Virus record (IMG/VR): IMGVR_UViG_3300017786_000075
Location: 1 to 31,364 of that record
Length of the DNA: 31,364 bases
Source: a virus
Direction: 5' to 3' (one strand)
The position numbers were made by a program, and so were the translations under genes. Positions 8,201 to 18,500 of the stretch are shown here, in pieces (the stretch's first letter is position 1; every line of letters begins with the position of its first letter). The notes under the pieces are model-generated. The model worked only from the letters and a program-made list of their open reading frames with translations. It ran no database searches and was not told the DNA's origin.

Positions 8201-11200
8201 TAGCACCAATACCACCACCAACAGTCAATGATGTAACTGAATCAAAATCTTTTGCAAGATTTTTGTAAACCATTCTAGGTGTACCATCTACACCGTTTCT
8301 TAAAATCATATAATATGCATCATGGTTTGCCCAACCGTTTGAAGCATTTAATACTGAATCAATTTGATTTCTTAAATAATAAGCAAACTCAGTTCCAAAT
8401 GTTAAATTAACTACTTCTAAGGTTAATCGTATTTCTGTTGTGTAAAGTGATTCCATTAATCTTACAGTACCACTTGTTGCACTAGTCCAATTATATGGAG
8501 ACGTTGATTTATTAGGTCCACTCAACACTTGATTGTTTGGATAACCAGATCCGCCAACTGCACCAGCACCAGCACCACCGCCACCGCCACCTACAACTGC
8601 TTCTCCGTTATTGTGTCTATATGAATCTCCACCTTTACCGCCTGCTCTACTAATAGTCCATGCACCTGATGTTGTTCCGCCATCACCGCCAATTTTACGT
8701 TCATAGGTTGTATTACTTAATGTATTCATTGCTACAGCCGGACTTGCTTTTCCGCCACCTGCTGTATAATTTAATCCACCATATGATACTACAGTATCTT
8801 GTCCATTGTTATTACCAGCACCACCTTCACCTACTGTGTAAGTTATAGTTTGTCCTGGCGTTACTGCTAGGTTGTTAATAATCCCAAGTGCTCCAGCACC
8901 ACCACCGCCTGTGATTTGACCTGCACCTAATGCCGCTGTTGTTCCCGAACCAGCACCACCGCCAATGGCCATAATACTTACACTTGAAACGTTAGCAGGA
9001 ACAATAAATGATCCCGAACCTGTTGTTGAAACAACTTGATCACCTGCAACTAATGTTGTACTTGTATCGTTAAAAGTAACTGATGCAGTTACACCAGCAA
9101 CTGATGTTAATGACATTACAAATGTTTCTGCACCTTCTGTAGTAAAATCTTCTGCTACTACAAAACTTGCTCTTGTTGTAGTTCCTGTAACAAAATTTCC
9201 AGTTAATGTTCCTGTGCTTAAATCTGTTGAACTGATTCCTGTAATTGTATATGGTAATGTAACTCCAGGAATACCATTTTCAACAACTAAATCAATATAA
9301 AAAGCAGACCCTTCGTTAACTGAACCTGATGATGCAACTAAGTTATATGTTATTGGAGAATTACTTGTATCATTAATTTGAACAGTAATACTTTGACCTG
9401 TACCTGTTGCTGTAAAAACAAAATCTTCATTACCTTCTAATAATCCATCTGCTGTAACTACATATGTTCTTTCCACATCGCTACCTACAGTTAGTGTTCC
9501 AGTAAGTGGCTCGTCGGAAATATCTGCACTCGAAACTCCTGTAATTGTATATGGAATTGATGTGCCTGATAAAACGTTTGTTGCAGTAAGTGTGATTACA
9601 AATGTTTCACCTTCTCCTACACTATCTCTTGAACTAGTAATTGAATATACTGGATCTGGTTTACTTGTATCGTTAATTGTAACACTTACACTCTTACCTG
9701 CTACTTCATTAAGGCTTAACAAAAATGTTTCGTTTCCATCGTCAAAGAAATTGTCTTCGGTTACGTTGACTGTTAAGACTTGTGAAGTTCCAATAATAAA
9801 ATTACCAGTTAAACTTGCATCGTCTATATCTGATGATGCTACGCCTGTAATAGTATATGGAACAATAGTTCCGTTTACAAGACCTGTTGTGGTTAATGTA
9901 ACTGTAAAACTTCCGCCTTCGTCTACACTTGATGCACTTGCTGTTATTGCATAAGTTGCTTCTATTGCTCCTTGTGATGCTACAATAGTTTCGTCACCAG
10001 CAATAGTCAAAACATCTGCACTGTTATATGGTTGATGTGCGTATGCATTTGTACCACCCATTAAACTTCTATAATTTGTATAATCGGATCCAGTGTTACC
10101 ATTTTCATCAAGTTGTTCTTTGGCATTTGTTGTTACCCATGCTTTTTGTTGTGCAGGAGTTGAACTAGGTTGTATCTCTCCGTAGGTTGCAATCAGTCCT
10201 GCAATCTGAGGCGATGCCATAGATGTTCCACTTATGTTAGCAATTCTATATGCAGTATCTAAATACTGTCCGTCTGTAAATCTATTTGTTGTACTTGTTG
10301 AACTGAAAATATTTGTTCCTGGTGCATACACATCAACTCCAGGACCTTTTTCAGAACTTTGTGCTATTTGCTCATCACCTTGTGCATCTAGTGCTTGATC
10401 AATATTACCTACCATAATCGCGTTTGTTGAATAAGGAGATGAACCTCTGTGGTAATATTTTGTTTGTCCGAAACTGTTTGTGTAATAGTTGTTATAATCT
10501 GGATCGCTTGCTGTAGCAATTTTATGATAATTATTTCCAGCCGCAATACATACTGTTACACCTGCTTCAATTAATTCTTCTATGTCTGCATCTACTGATG
10601 CTACTCTTGCAGGATGTCTATAACCAGTCCCATCAAACGCACCTGTCATTCCATAGGCAGTAAGTTTAGCATTACCAGTCCAAGATGTTCCTCTATAGTT
10701 ACCACCTGTCACAGCAAGATATCTACTAAAGTATCCCCAACTCATATTAATAACAGTTGGACGTTTAACTCCTGTTAATACATCCGGAGTCTTTGCTTTA
10801 TGCCATTCTTTAACAACATCAAAGATATCACTAATAGGCATACCATTGTTTGGATCAGTTGAACCTTGCAGTCCTCCAATTTTGATTGAATAAATTTTTG
10901 AATTCTTTGCCCAGCCATATGTTTTTCCTGCGGCAATACCTGCACAGTGAGTACCATGTCCATCATAGTCTGTATAAAATCCTGGTGGTAATGTTCCACT
11001 CACTACTGACTGTGCTTGGTACCAATCAATTTCTTGTACTCTGCTGTTACCAAATGAATCTTGAAACTCTGGATGATCTGCTTGTATTCCTGAATCTTGT
11101 ACAATAAAATCAACACCTGTACCTGTAAGCGTATGTGTATATCCGCCAACAACTGCTCCACTTGAATTATAAGGATTGGATAACGCACTCATTCTACGTA

Positions 11201-11519
11201 ATCCCCAGTTTACATTATCACCAGTGGTTGCAGTAGATTTATTAAAATTACCTGTTTGTGTTGCAAATCTTTCAATACCAATATCGTCACGTAAGTCTGG
11301 TCTTAGTTCAACTGCTTCAACACGTTCATCATTTTGTAATTCAACTGCTTCTTCGTCAGTTAGTAAATAATGTGTGTTACGTGTTGATCCTGGTCTTTCA
11401 TTAGCAACTGTAACTGCCTTGGTCGGCACATATGGAAGCATATTATCAGCAACCATATCTTGTCTAAAAGCATTTGGATCTACACCTTGTCTTAGTGTTA
11501 CAATGTATTCTTTTTCCAT
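5217..11519 (-). CDS. Giant virion protein: subtilisin-like (S8) protease, Calx-beta repeats, Gly-rich, cupredoxin and propeller-like parts, 2,100 residues
   Basis: The ATG at 11519 (AAAGGA 8 bases upstream) is preferred over the in-frame TTG at 11522. Parts in order: an I9-like propeptide (about 3-75); an S8 protease (about 95-490) with Asp142 in Q-D-S-G, His188 in D-G-H-G-T-H, oxyanion Asn329 in A-A-G-N and Ser433 in S-G-T-S-M-A-S-P; three Calx-beta repeats with (P)-Y-T-I-T-G-(V/I) and I/F-N-D-T-S; a long Gly-rich domain; a fourth Calx-beta; a cupredoxin (about 6890-7210 in DNA); a region of repeated W-x-x-x-Y/D-x-x-G-N strands resembling a beta-propeller; and a fifth Calx-beta that stops midway at TAG. 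Calx-beta domains may bind calcium. The protease may mature fibres or digest host surface proteins. A virion location is inferred from context. Confidence 0.85.
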   Translation of the reverse strand: MEKEYIVTLRQGVDPNAFRQDMVADNMLPYVPTKAVTVANERPGSTRNTHYLLTDEEAVELQNDERVEAVELRPDLRDDIGIERFATQTGNFNKSTATTGDNVNWGLRRMSALSNPYNSSGAVVGGYTHTLTGTGVDFIVQDSGIQADHPEFQDSFGNSRVQEIDWYQAQSVVSGTLPPGFYTDYDGHGTHCAGIAAGKTYGWAKNSKIYSIKIGGLQGSTDPNNGMPISDIFDVVKEWHKAKTPDVLTGVKRPTVINMSWGYFSRYLAVTGGNYRGTSWTGNAKLTAYGMTGAFDGTGYRHPARVASVDADIEELIEAGVTVCIAAGNNYHKIATASDPDYNNYYTNSFGQTKYYHRGSSPYSTNAIMVGNIDQALDAQGDEQIAQSSEKGPGVDVYAPGTNIFSSTSTTNRFTDGQYLDTAYRIANISGTSMASPQIAGLIATYGEIQPSSTPAQQKAWVTTNAKEQLDENGNTGSDYTNYRSLMGGTNAYAHQPYNSADVLTIAGDETIVASQGAIEATYAITASASSVDEGGSFTVTLTTTGLVNGTIVPYTITGVASSDIDDASLTGNFIIGTSQVLTVNVTEDNFFDDGNETFLLSLNEVAGKSVSVTINDTSKPDPVYSITSSRDSVGEGETFVITLTATNVLSGTSIPYTITGVSSADISDEPLTGTLTVGSDVERTYVVTADGLLEGNEDFVFTATGTGQSITVQINDTSNSPITYNLVASSGSVNEGSAFYIDLVVENGIPGVTLPYTITGISSTDLSTGTLTGNFVTGTTTRASFVVAEDFTTEGAETFVMSLTSVAGVTASVTFNDTSTTLVAGDQVVSTTGSGSFIVPANVSSVSIMAIGGGAGSGTTAALGAGQITGGGGAGALGIINNLAVTPGQTITYTVGEGGAGNNNGQDTVVSYGGLNYTAGGGKASPAVAMNTLSNTTYERKIGGDGGTTSGAWTISRAGGKGGDSYRHNNGEAVVGGGGGGAGAGAVGGSGYPNNQVLSGPNKSTSPYNWTSATSGTVRLMESLYTTEIRLTLEVVNLTFGTEFAYYLRNQIDSVLNASNGWANHDAYYMILRNGVDGTPRMVYKNLAKDFDSVTSLTVGGGIGANNAQYSFAGTGAGVAIESTTSYGGITYTRNTGYNAAELISILEFRGGVATDATDLNTTQLAKINLFQEGNSAVLPQQTAGTGGGHGYVQDWQSGTGITYGAQGGGTTLTREMTALRGGHASTTVPTLTISGAGTVTTGVAGQKGNSADTVTPAVVSHECGGGAGGVLVMGLATSGNTTRAESGQDGGIWIMYPGSRDKFEPPIYALTSNKTSANEGSTFTVTVTNNLSTTDPQVLIPYEITGVSSSDIDMSGLVTTYGNIRGSFTQIANSKLFSVTADDTFDGAETFNLKLIEDLTATTQVDDDHYLPFMSDNAQNKVVTINDSSDGTQESYSGSVVNSGASGYVWNTGSDRNGTISGANPGVVYDRGDTINWTINASGHPFYIKDVQGSGTLNQTNAVTNQGTVNSIISYSPTVGGRKYYQCSIHNDMHGEIYIADKHWATTHYGETSARTANTTFQYVAHAGSGDSVVIEQIDSGVNKSCALIKYTDRGSPIWRRSLSSNYIASSAIIDSGENVYVGYSGSWNWETNTPSADYPSDAYITKLDPAGTVLWQRSYSDTDGNALAIKAMAFTSDGNIIAVGANYLQNLDSGVWVLKVDITNGDVLVVRKASPTAKKSEAQDVAVDSSGNVYVYGTEIKSDGTETAVRLWKYSSTFTLQWNRGWYVPSATGTGFEPAGVTVDQNDNPIIGLGYVASPQSGYEQSHILKLNPTTGIIATDWVLNDIGEATIETDYRETKPKLRDVEFDTVNNLIFAVGEQNKDNTNSNKRGIVLSFSDGLGISKFRNLHTSASASLNVGIHKCSLDNTLDPNTRLWVSGYGVSSKKTSLGRVGGLIACVPINESDTNTNTLTVEDWSYEVHGTISVDANSPLQTHDTAMVVDDSTATAGGLVNGTTSTSTANFVEYKMVLDVGVNAEPEIQTPTYTLTSSASSINEGQSFSITLDTTNVANGTNVPYTITGVSSADIDSASLTGIFTVLNNSASVTFNVTADNLTD

Positions 11520-11531
11520 CAACTAAATCCT

Positions 11532-12500
11532 TTAAAGTGCGGCTATACGTGTTTTGAAGTCTGCAAAGTCTGTGCTATTAGCAACTTCTGTTTTTAAAGT
11601 GGCTAAGGTTAGTGTTTCTACAACTGGTGCAACAAAAGCATAACCTGTTGCTGATTTAGCAAGCACATCTCCTAAGTTTCCTCCTGCTACTAAATCTCCT
11701 ATACTTGCTGGAATAGCGTTTGCGTTATCTGTAAGTTGTGATACGTCTGTTTTAATTAAACTAGTTGTATCTGTTAAGTCAGATAAATCTGCTGGTATAA
11801 CTCCGCCTGTGTCTGTAAGTTCTCCTACATCTTGTAGTGTCATTTTTCTAAATGCACCATTTACATATGCTTCTAAATGTCCTAGCGTTGTGTTTACAAC
11901 CATAAAACCTTCTGTTGTAAATCCTGCTCGTCCTGCTGTTGTATAACTTGGTGGAATAATTTTTTCAAATGCGTTTACGTTTAGTGTACCGTTAATGTTT
12001 ACACGTGAACTATTGTGGCCCATTTCAACATTACCACTGTTTGTATCATAACCAATGTGTATGTCTTGTCCTGATGTTCTTAGTGCAATATCTGAATTAG
12101 AATAAAGTACAACTCCGTTTGAACTAACTTGCACATAATCTTCTGCCGCACTTTCCTGTAGTGTAACAAGACCTTGTGCTTCGAGAGTGATGTTTGCATT
12201 TACACCTGTGTTTGTAGTTGTAATATCAATGTTGTTATCAACAACGTCCCAAGTTGTACTTGCAAGTGGTCCTGTAATTTTACCATTGTTGCCGTCAACA
12301 AGCAATGTACTGTCTGTTGCATGTACACTACCAATAGTATCAACAATAAGTGTGCCGCCTCCTGTTTGTGCTGACTTAACTTGTTTTAAATCAAGATATA
12401 ATTCGTCAAAGTTATCATTTACTTTATCAAATGCTGTACGTAATGGATCACCATCACCTTTGTTAGCACTTGTACCTAGGTTAACTACTTGTTTTGCCAT
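11532..12500 (-). CDS. Tail-fibre-like structural protein, 322 residues
   Basis: Residues about 10-36 carry the shared module (N-K-G-D-G-D-P-L-R-T-A-F-D-K-V-N-D-N-F-D). The middle is Asn/Thr/Gly-rich repetitive beta structure. The C-terminal third has repeated S-D-L-T-D / G-D-L / V-S-Q-L-T-D steps, as in triple-stranded fibre shafts, and ends in a helical segment (T-L-K-T-E-V-A). The ATG overlaps the stop of the preceding 2,472-residue gene by one base (TAATG), so translation is probably coupled. The next gene starts 12 bases after the stop. Probably a fibre or spike subunit; which one cannot be told from sequence alone. Confidence 0.75.
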   Translation of the reverse strand: MAKQVVNLGTSANKGDGDPLRTAFDKVNDNFDELYLDLKQVKSAQTGGGTLIVDTIGSVHATDSTLLVDGNNGKITGPLASTTWDVVDNNIDITTTNTGVNANITLEAQGLVTLQESAAEDYVQVSSNGVVLYSNSDIALRTSGQDIHIGYDTNSGNVEMGHNSSRVNINGTLNVNAFEKIIPPSYTTAGRAGFTTEGFMVVNTTLGHLEAYVNGAFRKMTLQDVGELTDTGGVIPADLSDLTDTTSLIKTDVSQLTDNANAIPASIGDLVAGGNLGDVLAKSATGYAFVAPVVETLTLATLKTEVANSTDFADFKTRIAAL

Positions 12501-15500
12501 TACACTTTCCCTACTACGATTTCAATTGTACCTTTGTCTGTACTGTCTTTGGCTTGCAATGCTTTACCAATTACTGTACCAACAGTTGGATTGTTGTCAA
12601 CTATTGCGTACCCTGCAATAGCACTTGACACTAAAATATCTCCCGGCTGTACTTTGCCAATTACTTTACACGGTACTCTACCAGTTAATGCAACTGGAGT
12701 AACAAACTCACCTTGTAGTTCACTGTTCATTAAGTATGCTGGTTTGTTACTAACAACACCAATTACTCTTGAATCGCCTTTAGTTGCTGTTGTTGTAATT
12801 TCTTTTGCACCACCTAGTACAATAACTGTACCTGGTTCGTGTTCTGCGTCTGCTGAATAGTTTTCTGCTAAGTCTGCGTACCTTGCTTTTGTTGCCGTGC
12901 CGTCAAATACTGTTGCATATACTGTATTATATTTTAATGTTGAACTACCAATGTTATATGTATTATTAACATCTGGTAAAACACCAGTTGAACTAAACTT
13001 AAATGGTACTGTTGAACCTCCTGAAACAATAGCAACTTCTCCTGATGCTGTTTTACCTGTACCAGTACCTATCGCAATACCTGTGCCTGCATCGTTTGTT
13101 GCTTCAAGAAAGTTTGTTTTAATCCATGCTGAACTTAAACGACCTTTGTTTGCAAATGTTGAGTTTGATTGAAGTGTGCTTTGAGTATCTGCACCTGAGC
13201 CATCAATATCAATACTTGCCGCATACTCTGCTGTAATAGCACTTGTACCTGTTGCTTCAAATATTTGTGCGCCACCAGGTGTAAGCATTTCAATTGTTGT
13301 TGCCGCACCTGACTTAGGTTGTAAAATTACGTTAGTATCTGCCGCACCAATGATTAAACCAGTTGTTCTAATCATACCATCGGACTTGGTCATTACAATA
13401 CTATCATTGCCACCAGTTGTGGTAATTGTTTGTGCAGTTGGACTTGCTGTTGCACCACTAATGTTTGTGAGTGCAGTGTTATTTGGAATTTCTTCAATGT
13501 CTGCTAAATCAACACTACCTGTTTTTAATGTTACCCAACCATCTGTTACTGTAAAGTCACTATCATCAAATGCCGCTAGTCCTAAGTCTACTTGTGCAAT
13601 ACCTGTTGCGTTTGCTCTTGTAGTAGCCGCTTGCATAGCAAGTTTGCTTTGTGCAATCGCCGCCGCTGGATTAACATCAGCATTTAAAATACTGTTGTCT
13701 TTAATATTATATGTAACTCTATATTCTGAAGAGAATCTTGTACCTACCCATTCAATTTGACTGCTGGTATCATATGTAGCGTTTGCAGTTTCATGATGTG
13801 GTCCACTTACTATTGTACCTATTGCATCTGTTGCTAGGCCTGTGTTTCCAGAAACAGTAAATGCTAAAATTGCTCCGTTTCCAGCAACTGATGTAATTGT
13901 AATTAATGCATCGTTAGCCGGAGTTACTCCTGTGCCTAATTGATCTCCTGGTATTGTAAATGTTTCACCATTTGCATATCCAGTACCTGCATTAAATGTA
14001 TAAGCAGTGTATGTAGTTCCTTTACCTATATTAAAACCAGCGTCAACACCTGATGCTCCTGAGTATACTACTCCTGTTGGATTTTTATAAGATAGCACTG
14101 TAGATGCATCTGCTTGTGTTAATGTTCCTGCTACTTCTCTATAAACAACTCTTTGCACTGCACCAAGAACACCATCTGTTCTTGATTCGATATCTTCAAT
14201 TTCACCAACGTTTGAGCCTTGTATAATTTTTCCGCCTGTTACTAAAGGACCGTCTTGGATAGTAGCACTGTCAAAGAATACAATTCTTTTACCTGTTCTG
14301 TGCATTAATTGATCTCTGTAGTAGTTTGCATCTGATTCAGCACTACCAGGATTTTTCTCAAGACTAAGATCTCGCATACCATCTAAGGTATTATACTGTT
14401 CTACAACATTATCAACATATGCTTTGTTTACTGCATCTGAATCTTGTGCTGGTGCTTCAACGTTAATAATTCTGTTACTTGACAAATTCAAGTTACCTGA
14501 CATTCCGATTGAGCCATCTCTTGCAACTGCACCGCCACCGATTACATTGTTAACTGGTAGACCGTTATGATCCCAACCTAAACGTCTGTTTACATATCCA
14601 CGTACTGCGTTTTGTGTTGGAACAATATCTGATCCATTTTGTGTCATACCATCGTCAGTACTAAATTCACTAACAACAACACCACGTTTAAATCCAATAC
14701 CGTCCAAGTTACTTAAAGCAATACTTCCTGCAAATGTAACTGTACCAGTACCTTGGTCAACTGTAAAGAATCTACCTACTCGGAAGAAACCATCTTGGTC
14801 TGTTGAAACATAGAATACTCTACCTTTGGAACGCTCTTGTACTTCGTATGATTGATTTGGTTGTCTTGGTGCACCTAGTAGTACGTTTGGATAGTTACTA
14901 GTGTTGTATGATCCTGTACCAATGTCTAAGAAGTCATGTCCTGTTGCTCTTGTAAGTGAAATATTAATTGTAATATCACCTGGAGCACCTTTCGGTAGAC
15001 CGATTCTAATTGTATTTGCTTGTCCACCACTTAGTACAACTGGAGCATGTAATCCTGTTGCATTGTTTGTTAAGTTATGATCAAGTTTACCACTTGGGTT
15101 TGTAGCATCAGTTATATCTTCAATTTTAATTACAGCATACCCAACAAAGTCTAAGTAGTCGACAACTTTGTGTGCTTTACCTTCCCATGTAAAGATCATT
15201 TCACCTCTACGTAGTCTTGCAATGTCTGAAACTTCTGTAAGTTCTGCAATAGCAATACCTACGTCACCTTTGGTTGCACCTAGTGTTGTACCTCCAAAGC
15301 CTACTGTTGGTGTATCACTTGTATGATTAGTATCTACAATAACTCTAACGTAATCGTAAGTAGCATCAAATCCCATTAAGATTTCATCACTTGGTAAATT
15401 TTCACCTGTAGTTTCTGTAGTTGTAAATTCTGTTGTTCTGTATGTATAGCCTGGACGTTCATCAAATTCAAACGCTGTACTTGGTCTAATTGTAAGTCTT

Positions 15501-18500
15501 TGTGTATCTAATACATTATCAACAATAACAACTTGGTTATGTCTGTATGATACAAAATGATTTTGTTCAAGTCCTTCAATTAATCCGTCGTTACTAAATC
15601 CTGCTGTTGCAGTACTAAAGTTTAGTTTATAAACCTGTCCATCATAAATTGGAGTGTCTAATAAAATATTAACTGTACCTGAAGCCGTTACAGTTAAAAT
15701 TTTACCATCGCCATCAACTGTAGCAACTGAAATTGTACAATCGTTTGTACTTGTAACACCATCTAATTTTGTACCGTCTACAACAAATGTATTGCCTACT
15801 GTATATCCTGTACCTGCTGAAATAACGTGTGCAACATATGTTCCGCCACTTTTTCTTGTTTTCTGCACATCAAATTTAGCACCAGTACCAGATCCTACTG
15901 CTGTATATGCAACATCATTGTGTCCATCTACTCTAAAATCTTTTACTTTTGCAACACTTGCTACTTCATATCTTCCGTAGTTTCCGTTTGTGTGCAAAAT
16001 ATTAATTTCACCTCTGTTTTGCGGTAATGATTCAAAGTCATATACATGAACACTTAATTGACCCGCTGAAAGTAAAAGTCCTGCTGAACTTACATCTGTC
16101 GGAACACCAAGGTTCACACTATCAACACTTGTAACTACACCTGATGTATTAAATGTACCTGTTACAGTTTTTAAATATAGAACTTTACCTGCTGTTTCAA
16201 AAACAACTTCACCTGATGCTCCTGACCCTGCTTGAGTAACTCTATGCCCTACAGCACTTGGTCCTGAACTACCTTCTTGAAGTTTTGCTATACCTAGAAC
16301 ATCTGAAAACGTTAGAATAGTTGCGGCTTCTGCAGTCTTAGCAACCTTAGCCATGTTATCACGCAATGTAACTGCGTCTGGAACTTCGTTTGGATCACTA
16401 CCATTAGCAACCAATCCATATTCACCATATGCGTTAGAACCGTTAAGTGATCTAATTTCACCACCGTTGTTTGCGTAATATGCTGTCCAACAATAGTAAG
16501 TAAACTGCGACACCATTTCTGATAACGCACCGTTTGTAACTACTAGTCCATAACCTAAGTCATTAACCTGTGTAAAGTCGTTACCAAGCATACTTCTGTT
16601 ACCAGCAGTTTGAACAGTAATTTCAACTGGGTTAATTGAACTTGCATTATCTAAAATAATACTTCCTGCAATGGTTCCAGTCCAACCAGACTTAGCATTT
16701 GAACTTGGATCAAGTATAAGTGTTGCTGTACCTAATGTAGGATCCCAATCTCTTACTGCGTTAACTTGGAAACGTCTACCTTCCATATAAAATGGAGCAG
16801 GTACTTGCGGTTTCTTAACAAATAAACCTTGTCCTGCTTGTGAACGCACATCAATTTTATAAGCAGTTTGTTTGTTAATAACTTCCATAGGTACGTTACC
16901 AACGAAAGCGTCAACAAACATACCACCTCTAAATGCTTGTCTGTTTAGTGATCTTGAAAAACTCGAACCTGTTTGACAGTATGGTGACTTAGTAAGAACT
17001 TGACCATCTGGATCAAGTACCATCATAAATCCACCGTGTCCTGTAACAGAACAGTTTCTTACAATAGTTCCATCGTTACACAAGAACACATCAAGTTCAT
17101 TATTGTTTCTAGGTGTGTTAATGCTTGCGTTAAATGCAAATGCTACACAATCAACAAGTGCATCTAAGTTTGTGTATGCTGTTGCTTCAGCAGTTAATGA
17201 TGGGTCAATGATTTGCGGTTCAATTGCTTGTGTTGCTGTGACTGTATTATTTTGTAAAATAGTATTTGCAAGTGTACTAATGTAACGTATTGCCGCTTCT
17301 GTTTCTGTTTCTTGTCCAGCAACTGCACCTTGATAATACATACCTTGGTTTGTTAATGAAGTCTCACGTCCACCATAAACTAAGTCTGCCGCTAGTCCTT
17401 TAACAATTAGTCTTGTATCTCTTCTACATTTTGTTGCATTGTAAACATGCGAAGGATATGTTGTGTTAACAAAACTTATAACTTCTTCAACTATAAATTC
17501 TATGTTATTTTTTAAAATCTTTGCGGCTTGTGAAAATTTACCTGGATTTGAAATACCAAAGTTACTTACGTTTGTATCTTTAGTTGGATCAGTTAAGTAG
17601 TGTTTACCAAACCAACCAATTGGGTTACCTGTTAATGGGTTAACATAACGTGAACCACTTAGTGGTATGTTTGTATCTGCTACTCCTGTTACACTAGTTG
17701 CCGCATCACCAGTTAGTCCATCAAAATTATCATCACGATAGAAGTATACGTTTGCCCATGGAGATTGTGAAGGACCTAATTTAGGTTTAATAATTACTCG
17801 TCTAAACTCATCACCTTTTAGTGATACGTTTGCAGGTAATCTAATTGGAAAATGTTCTTCGTACGTACCAGACTCAATTCTAATACTAATTTGATTAAAT
17901 TTAATTGTGTTTGCATATTCAAGTTGTTCGCCTGGAATAAATTCTACAGGTTCAAGTAGTTGTAATTCTAAAATATCTGTATTAGTTGGATTAGTTGGAT
18001 TTAAATTTTCACTAAGATATTCAACAACTCTACCTAGAGCACCTGATTCTTTACCACGTATAACTTTGCCTGGCAAAATATCTGTGTTGTCTGGATCACC
18101 TTGATCAACAAAACTGTTATCGTTACCGTTGCCCATTGTAATTTTGTATGTGCTACCATCAACAATAGCAGGCGCATCAAACACATTTCCATCATTGATA
18201 ATACTAACAATAATATCAAATTTAGCATCTACAGAATTTCTTGCTGTAGCATCTGTTGCAAATCCTGAATTAATATATTGTGTATAAACTGATTGGTATG
18301 TTGTGCCTGGACTAATATTTTGAAGGACAATATTAGTAAGTGCTTTTACAAATGCAATACCAGCAAGTGTTTCTGTTTTTTGTGTTGTAATTGCCGCTGT
18401 TGCACTTGCGTTAGCATAATATCTAATACCTGCTCGTCTTGATAAAAAGTTAGCGTTGTTACCAGTAAGAACATCAAGCACTACTGCATCAACCATTAAC

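Noticed and set aside
12187-15980. Several + strand open frames of 60-144 codons opposite the fibre genes
   Set aside because: Low-complexity mirror images of repeat-rich minus genes, with no ribosome sites and no recognisable protein features.
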